Of a stretch of 5,507 nt of DNA, positions 1 to 5,507 are shown piece by piece; within the stretch, counting starts at the first letter, position 1; every line of letters starts with the position of its first letter. Under the pieces are notes generated by a model. The model was given only the letters and a program-made list of their open reading frames with translations. It made no database searches and had not been told where the DNA came from. Origin of the DNA: Planctomycetaceae bacterium. GTDB taxonomy: Bacteria; Planctomycetota; Planctomycetia; Pirellulales; Pirellulaceae. The DNA is taken from contig SKVE01000434.1 in NCBI GenBank assembly GCA_007129635.1, positions 1-5,507 on the forward strand. The letters are read 5' to 3'. The position numbers and the translations under genes are program-made.

Positions 1-2
1 GC

Positions 3-1424
3 TCGACAGTCTCGATCTCCGTACAGTCCCGCGACGAGATCGACTACGTGGATGCGGGACTGTATCGATTGGGATCGATTGGCGATTTCGTCTGGGTGGA
101 TATCAACGGAAACGGCCTGCAAGATCCAGACGAGCCGGGTCTGGGGGGCGTCGACGTGGAGTTGATTGGCAACGACGCAATGGGCAACGAGGTCCCTCGG
201 CCAACTATGACTACCGACTCGGACGGGCGGTACTTGTTTAACGGTTTGCCGCCGGGCACTTACACGGTGACCTTCATCGCGCTGCCCGGTTACGTTTTCA
301 CCCAGCAGGACGCAGACGGCGAAGGGTTACTGGGTGAATTTAATTCGGATGCCGATCCGCTCACTGGCTTGACGCCTGAGGTAACGCTTCGGTCGGGCGA
401 CAAGATCGAATACGTGGATGCAGGGCTGTATGTGCCCAGTCTGGCAGGCACGGTTTATATCGATTCGAACGATAACGCCAAGAAGGATCCGGGGGAATGG
501 GGTATCCCCGGGGTCTATGTCCGGCTGCTGGGGACCGACGATCTTGATGATCCGGTCGATGAGTGGGTGCGCACCGACGCCGATGGGAATTTCCGCTTCA
601 CTCATATGCGAGCCGGCCAGTACGAGCTGAAACAAGTGCATCCGGAAGAATTCGTCGACGGTCAGGATACCGTCGGTTCGCTGGGCGGTACGATTCCCAA
701 AAGCGATGTGATCGCGGAAATCAAAGTCGGCCTCGATGACCGTGGCTTTGTGGGCACCGGATATCTATTCGGCGAACTCGGCCTGAAGTACCCTTCTAAG
801 CAATTGCTTCTGACGACCGATCCCAAGTCACTGATCCTCATTCGCGAGCCGGGCAGCGGGGTGACCGAGGTGAATCGGGTTACGGGTCAAGAGCAAACAC
901 TAGAGCTGACCGTGGATCGGCTGGATGTCAACCGAGATGGCTTTGTTACCCCCGCCGACGTGCTGTTCGTTATCAATCAAGTGAACTACAGCTTATCCGC
1001 CAGCGGCAGCTATCGGCCGGCGACTCAAGCGGACGTGAACGGCGACGGTCGAGTCACGGCTCTCGACGCCCTACTGCTGATCAACTACCTGAATCAGGCC
1101 GAGCAGCAGCAGGCTGAGGCCGAGTATGGCGGGGCCGAGTATGGCGGGGCCGAAGGAGAAGCATGGCGATTCGACGACCATGCTCCCCACAAGCTGTGGC
1201 AGGATGATTCAAACCGCGAGGCTCATCCCAGTTGTACCACATGGTGCGAACAAGAAGAGGCGGAAGACTGGGATGGGTGGCGAGTTTGGAATGAGGGAAC
1301 TGTAGACGACCTGGTAGATCTAGCGAAGTTCGACGATCGGGCAGATGATGACCCGCGGCTTGGCGAAGTCATCGCAATCCTGGCCCGCGATGACGCTCGA
1401 CAGTTCGCTGAACCACTCGCTTGA
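3..1424 (+). CDS. Secreted SdrD-type B-domain protein with C-terminal type I dockerin (5' partial)
   Basis: The frame is open to the left edge, so the true start and signal peptide lie outside the window; the GTG at 48 is only an internal codon. The visible part opens with the end of a B domain (DEIDYVDAGLY). A full B domain follows at about 72-431 (GDFVWVDINGNGLQD, then DSDGRYLFNGLPPGTY), then a second, more divergent one at about 438-788 (AGTVYIDSNDNAKKDPGEWG, then DADGNFRF). These are Ig-like, calcium-associated modules of the SdrD B type, usual in long surface proteins. A type I dockerin spans about 918-1094, with two EF-hand-like loops: DVNRDGFVTPAD (924-959) and DVNGDGRVTALD (1032-1067). 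In planctomycetes such dockerins occur without cellulosomes, so their partner is unknown. About 108 residues follow the dockerin, rich in Asp/Glu with six Trp and two Cys. The likely role is a cell-surface or matrix structural protein; its ligand cannot be read from sequence. The stop is TGA at 1422-1424. Confidence 0.88.
   Translation, partial: STVSISVQSRDEIDYVDAGLYRLGSIGDFVWVDINGNGLQDPDEPGLGGVDVELIGNDAMGNEVPRPTMTTDSDGRYLFNGLPPGTYTVTFIALPGYVFTQQDADGEGLLGEFNSDADPLTGLTPEVTLRSGDKIEYVDAGLYVPSLAGTVYIDSNDNAKKDPGEWGIPGVYVRLLGTDDLDDPVDEWVRTDADGNFRFTHMRAGQYELKQVHPEEFVDGQDTVGSLGGTIPKSDVIAEIKVGLDDRGFVGTGYLFGELGLKYPSKQLLLTTDPKSLILIREPGSGVTEVNRVTGQEQTLELTVDRLDVNRDGFVTPADVLFVINQVNYSLSASGSYRPATQADVNGDGRVTALDALLLINYLNQAEQQQAEAEYGGAEYGGAEGEAWRFDDHAPHKLWQDDSNREAHPSCTTWCEQEEAEDWDGWRVWNEGTVDDLVDLAKFDDRADDDPRLGEVIAILARDDARQFAEPLA
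33..431 (+). repeat. B-domain repeat period of 366 bp (122 residues)
   Basis: Bases 33-65 and 399-431 are 33-base direct copies that differ at four positions and encode DEIDYVDAGLY and DKIEYVDAGLY. Their spacing of 366 bases, 122 codons, matches the length of one B domain. The window therefore starts inside the last strand of an upstream repeat, and more copies probably lie to the left. The second domain inside the window (438-788) lacks this ending and instead runs into GYLFGELGL, a different exit sequence ahead of the dockerin region. Confidence 0.75.
1119..1148 (+). repeat. 15-bp tandem repeat, two perfect units, encoding AEYGG
   Basis: The unit GCCGAGTATGGCGGG occurs twice back to back, and a third unit begins (GCCGA, 1149-1153) before diverging. 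It lies just after the dockerin and encodes AEYGG twice, then AEG. The unit length is a multiple of three, so copy-number change would keep the frame. It looks like a small slippage-prone linker between the dockerin and the acidic tail. Confidence 0.8.
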
Positions 1425-1635
1425 TGGGATGTGAACTAGAACATCGAACTACGCTCGATGCCGTCTTTCTCTTTAGCGGTCATCGGTTCTTCGTTGTAAT
1501 CTGTACAATTCCAATCTTCGTTGGATTAGTGCGCAGTGACGGGATGACGGGTCGATGAATCTTTCCGCAGGATGCTTTTTTTCCCACCGCAATCATCGGT
1601 AGGAGAAGCTTCGATGCTCATGCGGAGACGAAATC
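1425..1635 (+). promoter_or_regulatory. Intergenic spacer with weak promoter candidate upstream of the BBP7 gene
   Basis: This 211-base spacer holds no gene that I can support. A TACAAT at 1504-1509 matches the bacterial -10 consensus at five of six positions, but no good -35 lies 16-18 bases upstream. Two small inverted repeats sit here: TTGTA (1494-1498) with TACAA (1504-1508), and TCCAA (1510-1514) with TTGGA (1521-1525). Two short direct repeats are also present: TCTTCGTTG at 1488-1496 and 1515-1523, and TGACGGG at 1537-1543 and 1545-1551. The stems are too short and lack a following T-run, so I do not call a terminator. A run of seven T at 1576-1582 has no stable hairpin before it. Confidence 0.25.
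1601..1635 (+). promoter_or_regulatory. Ribosome binding sites ahead of the BBP7 start; a competing out-of-frame start
   Basis: GGAG at 1624-1627 lies eight bases before the ATG at 1636, which is acceptable Shine-Dalgarno spacing. A stronger-looking AGGAG at 1601-1605 lies eight bases before a different ATG at 1614, which is in another frame and runs for about 50 codons to 1766, overlapping the BBP7 start. In the BBP7 frame there is a TAG at 1600-1602 and no other start codon before 1636, so 1636 is the only upstream start for the intact frame. Whether the 1614 frame is ever translated cannot be told from sequence. Confidence 0.45.
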
Positions 1636-3006
1636 ATGCGAAGGAGTGTGTGGCGGCCATGCGGCGCGCGTATTGCCTGTTTGTCGGGCGTGATCGGTCT
1701 GTTGATCCTTGTTGCCAATGCGCCGGCACAGAACGTTCGTCCAGCCTTCTCAATAAATCCTCCTAGATTTTTACCTGCGGCCATGCCGGGCGAGGATGTA
1801 GAGAGCTTATCGGACGGACAACCAGCATGGGAATTGTTGGGAGAGAAAGAATGGTTTTCAACCACCGATTCGCCTGGGCGCCGCTGGGTACGCGGCGAGT
1901 ATCTGGCTTGGTGGATCCCTGGCGCGCACGCTCCGCCGTTGATCACCACCAGTACCGCTGCTGGCCTGTTGGGCGAGGTGAATTCGGACCAGACGATCGT
2001 ATTATTCGGCGGCGGCCCCATCCAGCGGGAAGCGTACAACGGATTTCGTTTACGGATGGGAAGCTGGTGGGACTGCGAGCGGACTCGGGGATGGGAAGCC
2101 AGTTTCTTCATGGTTTGTCCTGGAAGCCAATCTGCCAGAGCGGGTTCCAGTGACGGGTCAGCGATCGTGGGTCGCCCTTTCATTGACGCCAACACGGGAG
2201 ACCCAATAGCCCAACTGGTCAGTGAGGAAGGCCTGGCCGGTTTTGTCGACGTGCGAACCAATTCGACATTGCTGGGCGCGGAGATCTTGTATCGGCACAA
2301 CTGGTTCCGCCATGGTGATTGTTACGATTCGTTTAGCAAAGACGCGGTGGTGGAGGTATCGCTTCGGCACAAGCGTCGCCTGGGTACCCGGTTGGACTTT
2401 TTGGCCGGTTTTCGTTACCTGAATTATTCCGACAGCGTGACGATCCGCGAAGAACTGCTGGTAATCAACCGCCCTGATGAAGGCTTGGTATCGGGCACGG
2501 AGTTCGATGTCTTCGACAGCTTCCGGGCGTACAATCATTTCTACGGCCTGGCGCTCGGGGTGGATTATTCGGGACAATGGGGGCGTTGGTCATTTGCCGC
2601 TCGGCCGCAGCTAAGTGTTGGCGTTGTGGAGCGTCGAGTTTCGATTTGGGGCGAAACGACGGTCTCGGTTCCGAATCAACCGGTCAACCAATACGTGGGC
2701 GGGCTGCTGGCGTTGGAGAGCAATATCGGAAATTATCGGTCCAGTCAGTTGACGCTGGTCCCCGAGTTGGACTTACAGATCGGCTATCTGATCCATCCCC
2801 GGTGGCGTTTGCTGATGGGTTATTCCTGCCTGTATTTTCCCGGGCTGGCTCGCGCTGGCGAGCAGATCGATCCAGTCGTCAATCCGAAGCTGATACCGCA
2901 AGAGATTATGGATCCCGATCCCGGACCAGCACGTCCGGCTTACTTTGCTCGGCAAAGCGATGTCTGGATGCATGGTGTCACCGCGGGCATCGAGTATCGC
3001 TGGTAG
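1636..3006 (+). CDS. BBP7-family outer-membrane beta-barrel protein
   Basis: This is a complete 456-residue protein that I assign to the BBP7 family of putative planctomycete beta-barrel porins. Residues 1-31 form a signal peptide: a basic start (MRRSVWRP), a hydrophobic core (LSGVIGLLILVANA) and an APA cleavage site before Gln32. The mature part begins with a short spacer, then the family-like opening WVRGEYLAWWIPG, a PPLITTS stretch and an ILFGGG-like strand (VLFGGG here). Amphipathic strands rich in Gly, Trp and Tyr follow, such as GFRLRMGSWWDCERTRGWEASFF in outline, LDFLAGFRYLNY, and LGVDYSGQWGRWSF. It ends in a C-terminal strand GVTAGIEYRW. A terminal aromatic residue is typical of barrels inserted by the BAM machinery. 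Its transported substrate, if any, is unknown. The gene is preceded by a 211-base gap, so it probably has its own promoter. It ends in TAG (3004-3006) exactly at the expected family terminus, showing that TAG is a normal stop in this organism. Confidence 0.85.
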   Translation: MRRSVWRPCGARIACLSGVIGLLILVANAPAQNVRPAFSINPPRFLPAAMPGEDVESLSDGQPAWELLGEKEWFSTTDSPGRRWVRGEYLAWWIPGAHAPPLITTSTAAGLLGEVNSDQTIVLFGGGPIQREAYNGFRLRMGSWWDCERTRGWEASFFMVCPGSQSARAGSSDGSAIVGRPFIDANTGDPIAQLVSEEGLAGFVDVRTNSTLLGAEILYRHNWFRHGDCYDSFSKDAVVEVSLRHKRRLGTRLDFLAGFRYLNYSDSVTIREELLVINRPDEGLVSGTEFDVFDSFRAYNHFYGLALGVDYSGQWGRWSFAARPQLSVGVVERRVSIWGETTVSVPNQPVNQYVGGLLALESNIGNYRSSQLTLVPELDLQIGYLIHPRWRLLMGYSCLYFPGLARAGEQIDPVVNPKLIPQEIMDPDPGPARPAYFARQSDVWMHGVTAGIEYRW

Positions 3007-3023
3007 ACCGGTTGCCCAATTCT

Positions 3024-4286
3024 TCAGCGTGGGAACTCGTGGGCGCCCAGGACGGGTTGGGGTCCACGAGGCTGGCGGTCGATATCTTCGGGAACTTCGG
3101 GCCATCGTTGGCCGACTGCGGCGATCTCGGGTGTGGTACGGACCAGTCGCAGATCGCCGGCGGCCACATCGCGAAACAGCTTGGTGAAATCACCCACCGC
3201 GTTGTCTCGCAGCGTGATCGCGTCGGAAGTCTCGATGCGTGGCGGAGGGCCGCTGAGCAGATTGTTGGCGACGATCAGACCTGGGTTATCGTGGACCAGT
3301 CGGATCAGTCGTTTCAGTCGCGAATCGGGATCGTGGATCGAATTGTGCAGGATGCGACAGTCCTCGGTATAGTCCGCCAGAATACCGTTCTCCGGGCAGC
3401 GGACGACGAAATTGTTCCGGACCAGGCAGCGGCGGCAGTGGATGTCGATATCGGCCGGTCGGTAGGAATTGCCCAGACAGATCCCCGAATCGCAATCCAG
3501 GATCAGGTTGCGTTCGATGATACAGTCCTGGGTATCATGCCACAGAAAGATGGCTCCGCGCCCCTCGCCCGTCCGGCCTCGGATCCCGAAGAACACGTTG
3601 TCGGAAATCGTCCAACGGCGAGCGAACATGGCATCGATGCCGCCGACGTAATTGCCGCGAAAGGTGTCCGGCGTGTCGGTCGGATCGTCCTCGTAACGTT
3701 TGGCTCGGTCGTTGACGAACAAGCAGTATTGGATGCGGCAATCGCTGGGACGGAATTCCCCGCGCTGATCTGCCGGGACCGCCGGTCCTTTGATGGCACG
3801 TTGCCAGATGTTGCGAAAGATGCAGTGATAGACGGTGACCTCGGTCGCGCGAAGATTCGAGTTGATCTTGAGTCCGTTAAAACGCACGTTTTGCAACGTC
3901 AGGTGGGCGACGGTCACCCCGGCACAAGCGGTGATGCCCAACAGTTCGCCGTGGCGGCTGTCGGCCGCGTCCAGGATGACTTGCTCCGGTCTGCCTGATT
4001 CACCGCGCAGCGTGACGCCGTCCGTTCGCAGCTCCAGATACCGGGGCATCCGGTAGTGACCGTCGGCAACCAGGATGGTACCGCCTGGCTGGACCTGTTC
4101 CGCCGCACGAAACAGTTGCTCGACTGTCGACACGCGGATGACGGGGCCTGCGGGATCGGGCAACGGCGGTGCTTGCGGCACGCGGATACCGGGAAACGCC
4201 TGTGCGTCTGCGGCTGTGGCGATTGGAACCGTGCCGAGGCAGACGGCGATCCACCAAGAGACAAACATCAACGCTCGCACGATCAC
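3024..4286 (-). CDS. Secreted right-handed parallel beta-helix protein (pectate-lyase-like fold)
   Basis: This 420-residue protein starts with GTG (4286-4284). Residues 1-25 form a signal peptide with a hydrophobic core and an ATA cleavage site before Ala26, so it is exported. Residues 50-80 ([19 protein letters not shown], then ILVADGHY) are the usual opening of parallel beta-helix proteins: a capping helix and the first strand of the coil. Successive rungs follow from about 88 to 360, for example [66 protein letters not shown] and [16 protein letters not shown], with Asn at many turn positions. The end, DIDRQPRG then LGAHE, is a common terminal motif in such proteins. Members include polysaccharide lyases and hydrolases, but I cannot identify catalytic residues or a substrate, so no enzyme name is given. 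It lies immediately downstream of pgi with a four-base overlap and is convergent with the BBP7 gene. Confidence 0.85.
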   Translation of the reverse strand: MIVRALMFVSWWIAVCLGTVPIATAADAQAFPGIRVPQAPPLPDPAGPVIRVSTVEQLFRAAEQVQPGGTILVADGHYRMPRYLELRTDGVTLRGESGRPEQVILDAADSRHGELLGITACAGVTVAHLTLQNVRFNGLKINSNLRATEVTVYHCIFRNIWQRAIKGPAVPADQRGEFRPSDCRIQYCLFVNDRAKRYEDDPTDTPDTFRGNYVGGIDAMFARRWTISDNVFFGIRGRTGEGRGAIFLWHDTQDCIIERNLILDCDSGICLGNSYRPADIDIHCRRCLVRNNFVVRCPENGILADYTEDCRILHNSIHDPDSRLKRLIRLVHDNPGLIVANNLLSGPPPRIETSDAITLRDNAVGDFTKLFRDVAAGDLRLVRTTPEIAAVGQRWPEVPEDIDRQPRGPQPVLGAHEFPR

Positions 4287-4297
4287 TTATCTCCTCC
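4283..4297 (-). promoter_or_regulatory. GTGA stop-start overlap with embedded Shine-Dalgarno (pgi to beta-helix gene)
   Basis: The pgi stop TGA (4285-4283) overlaps the GTG start (4286-4284) as GTGA. The last pgi codons contain GGAGGAG (4297-4291 on the - strand); its GGAGG core sits six bases before the GTG, a near-ideal ribosome binding site. This placement decides the GTG start over the downstream GTG (codon 3) and ATG (codon 7). The arrangement is typical of translational coupling within one transcript. Confidence 0.75.
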
Positions 4298-4528
4298 GTT
4301 GTTCTTTCTGAGGTACGCTTCCAACAAGGCGATGGTGGACGCATTGAAATCGCCCATCGGGGCAGCCGGGTTCTTCCGAAGCTGGCCGATCTGATCCCGG
4401 ACCGAATCGGCTGTCACCTTGCCCAGTTGGACACCGTACTGATCGAATGAATTGATGCCCCACACAAAGCCCTGCACCGCCGTCCTGTGCTCGTACAATG
4501 CCAGCAGTTGCCCGGTGGTCTACGGGGT
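4283..4528 (-). pseudogene. pgi: C-terminal segment of glucose-6-phosphate isomerase, cut off by two TAG codons
   Basis: This segment continues in the same frame as the upstream pgi part, beyond a TAG at 4531-4529, and contains a second TAG at 4522-4520. Read across the stops it gives [16 protein letters not shown], which fits the family pattern LTPRTLG...ALYEH, with a Leu and an Arg codon replaced. The rest is well conserved: [15 protein letters not shown] and VQLGK match the second PGI signature. Gln at 4441-4439 and Lys at 4420-4418 align with the active-site residues known as Gln511 and Lys518 in rabbit PGI. The signature Glu before LGK is Gln here (4429-4427). The segment ends in NNGGDK and TGA, which overlaps the next gene. 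If the stops are real, these 80 or so sense codons are not made as part of PGI and the enzyme should be inactive. If they are sequence errors, this is simply the end of an intact pgi. Confidence 0.7.
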
Positions 4529-5493
4529 CTACTTGTCCAGCAACAGGACGTTGCTAGGCCGATTCCCAGGAAAAACCTTCTGCGGCGCCAATTCGGGACA
4601 CTCTCCTTCGGCCAGCACTTCTTCCCGCGACTTGCCTTTGGCCAGTGCATCGGGCTGAGCGAAAAAGTTGGACATCAGTTCGTCGTGGTTGCTGACGACT
4701 TCTTCGGGATGGTCGATCGGTTGCTGGCTGTGGCGGAAGCCGATGAAGTCGGCGGGGACGACGCGGCCCTGGTGCAGCAGTTGGTAAAAACTGTGCTGGC
4801 CGTTGGTGCCCGGTTCGCCAAAATCGATCTCTCCGGCATCAAACCCCAATGCCTCGCCTGCCGTGTTGACCCGTTTTCCGTTCGATTCCATATCCAATTG
4901 CTGGATGTGCGGCGCGAACTTCAGCAACGCCTGGCAATACGGTAACACACAGCGCGCTCCGTAACCCAGGAAGGAAGCATTCCAGACACCCAATAGCCCC
5001 ATCAGCACCGGCAGGTTCTCGCGGTGCGAAGCTTTGAAGAAGTGATCGTCGATGGATCGGGCACCCTGCAGGAACTGATCGACCGCTGCGTAGCCGAACT
5101 GTAACGCCAGCGGCAAGATCCCGACCGCACTCGAAACGCTGTATCGGCCACCGACCCAGTCCCAGATCGGAAACCTCCGCTCCTCGGGGATGCCGAATGC
5201 ATTGACCTCTTTGGCGTCCGACGAGACGGCGACCATATGCGCCGACACATCCTGCTGTTTGACGCCATCTCGCAGCCATCGGCGGAGTGTCCTGGCGTTC
5301 AACATGGTTTCTACCGTGGTGAACGTCTTGGAAACGACCACGACCAGCGTGGTTGCCGGATCCAGACCCTCCCGTGCACGTGTCACATCGATCGGATCGA
5401 CATTGGCCAAAAACCGCAATCGTCGACCAACGGCAGCGTCGGCACAATCGGGATCGGTCCGCAACGCTTCGTAGACGAATTCGGTGCCCAGGT
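4529..5493 (-). CDS. pgi: Glucose-6-phosphate isomerase, 5'-partial open part ending at a premature TAG
   Basis: PGI interconverts glucose 6-phosphate and fructose 6-phosphate in cytoplasmic glycolysis and gluconeogenesis. About 321 codons are visible, from [12 protein letters not shown] at the right edge to [14 protein letters not shown]. The N-terminal part, roughly 150 residues in this family, is missing. Family landmarks are clear: SKTFTT (5332-5315), which binds the sugar phosphate; PGI signature 1, [14 protein letters not shown] (5161-5120), with its active-site Arg; MESNGK (from 4891), whose Glu at 4888-4886 aligns with the catalytic base Glu357 of rabbit PGI; and [15 protein letters not shown], whose His at 4795-4793 aligns with the ring-opening His388. 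All are intact, so the protein shows no other sign of decay. The frame then meets TAG at 4531-4529. Upstream of YLG the sequence switches to adapter instead of the expected GIGGS. The next gene on this strand starts inside the pgi stop. Confidence 0.9.
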
Positions 5494-5507
5494 AGATCGG
5501 AAGAGCA
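5494..5507 (+). other. Illumina TruSeq adapter remnant at the contig end
   Basis: The last 14 bases, AGATCGGAAGAGCA, are identical to the start of the TruSeq read-1 adapter. Read on the pgi strand they give ALPI directly before YLGTEF, where PGI proteins carry the conserved GIGGS phosphate-binding loop before YLG (the loop with Ser159 in rabbit PGI). The departure from the conserved protein falls precisely at the adapter boundary, which supports contamination over real divergence. The first adapter base happens to complete the Tyr codon. Genomic sequence should be taken to end at 5493. Confidence 0.88.

Noticed and set aside
1593..2300. A 235-codon open frame on the - strand opposite the BBP7 gene
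   Set aside because: It is antisense to the BBP7 signal peptide and first strands, has no recognisable domain, and shows low-complexity shadow composition.
3011..3036. Imperfect hairpin (GTT-CCCA with TGGG-AAC) near the convergent stops
   Set aside because: It has a bulge, an 11-base loop and no T-run, so it is too weak to call a terminator.
3040..3049. Ten-base palindrome TGGGCGCCCA
   Set aside because: It lies within the beta-helix coding region, has no loop for a hairpin and nothing else around it suggests an operator.
2577..3998. A 473-codon open frame on the + strand across the BBP7 3' end and antisense to the beta-helix gene
   Set aside because: It lies opposite a protein with a signal peptide and clear beta-helix rungs, overlaps BBP7, and its translation resembles no family. 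It is a shadow of GC-rich codon use.
4520..4531. TAG decoded as an amino acid (pyrrolysine or amber suppression)
   Set aside because: No PylS or suppressor tRNA is in the window, two adjacent sites replace different residues (Leu and Arg), and TAG ends the BBP7 gene normally.
5164..5172. A second adapter-like match, AGATCGGAA
   Set aside because: It encodes the conserved PGI stretch [10 protein letters not shown] on the - strand and the match stops after nine bases, so it is genuine coding sequence.
4839..5447. A 202-codon - strand frame inside pgi
   Set aside because: It overlaps the conserved PGI motifs in a different frame, so it is an alternate-frame shadow.

Overview
The window looks like the end of a draft contig from a planctomycete, most likely a Pirellulaceae (Rhodopirellula-like) bacterium. 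The evidence is gene content: a large secreted protein combining SdrD-type B domains with a type I dockerin, a BBP7-family outer-membrane barrel (a family I know essentially from Planctomycetes), and a secreted parallel beta-helix protein. Base composition is moderately GC-rich. I see no rRNA, tRNA, CRISPR array, insertion sequence or phage gene.

Layout: two genes on the + strand face two on the - strand. Bases 3-1424 (+) hold the 3' part of the B-domain/dockerin protein; its start lies left of the window. A 211-base spacer follows, with only weak promoter-like signals. Bases 1636-3006 (+) encode a complete BBP7 barrel with a signal peptide. Its stop is 17 bases from the stop of the convergent gene at 3024-4286 (-), a secreted right-handed beta-helix protein that starts with GTG. 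That GTG overlaps by four bases (GTGA) the TGA stop of the last gene, glucose-6-phosphate isomerase (pgi, - strand, 4283 to the window end), so pgi and the beta-helix gene form a tight translational pair. The three non-pgi products are all exported, so the window mixes cell-surface genes with one central carbon enzyme.

Two things stand out. First, pgi carries two in-frame TAG codons three codons apart (4529-4531 and 4520-4522), while the reading frame and conserved protein sequence continue unbroken on both sides. Second, the last 14 bases (5494-5507) equal the start of the Illumina TruSeq adapter and replace the conserved pgi GIGGS motif exactly, so they are probably a library artefact. The right end is therefore an assembly end, and the two stops 960 bases away need confirmation from reads before pgi is called a pseudogene.

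I did not find a convincing undescribed biological system here. The points of real interest are the double nonsense site, the coupled pgi/beta-helix junction, the long acidic tail after the dockerin, and an overlapping out-of-frame start ahead of the BBP7 gene.
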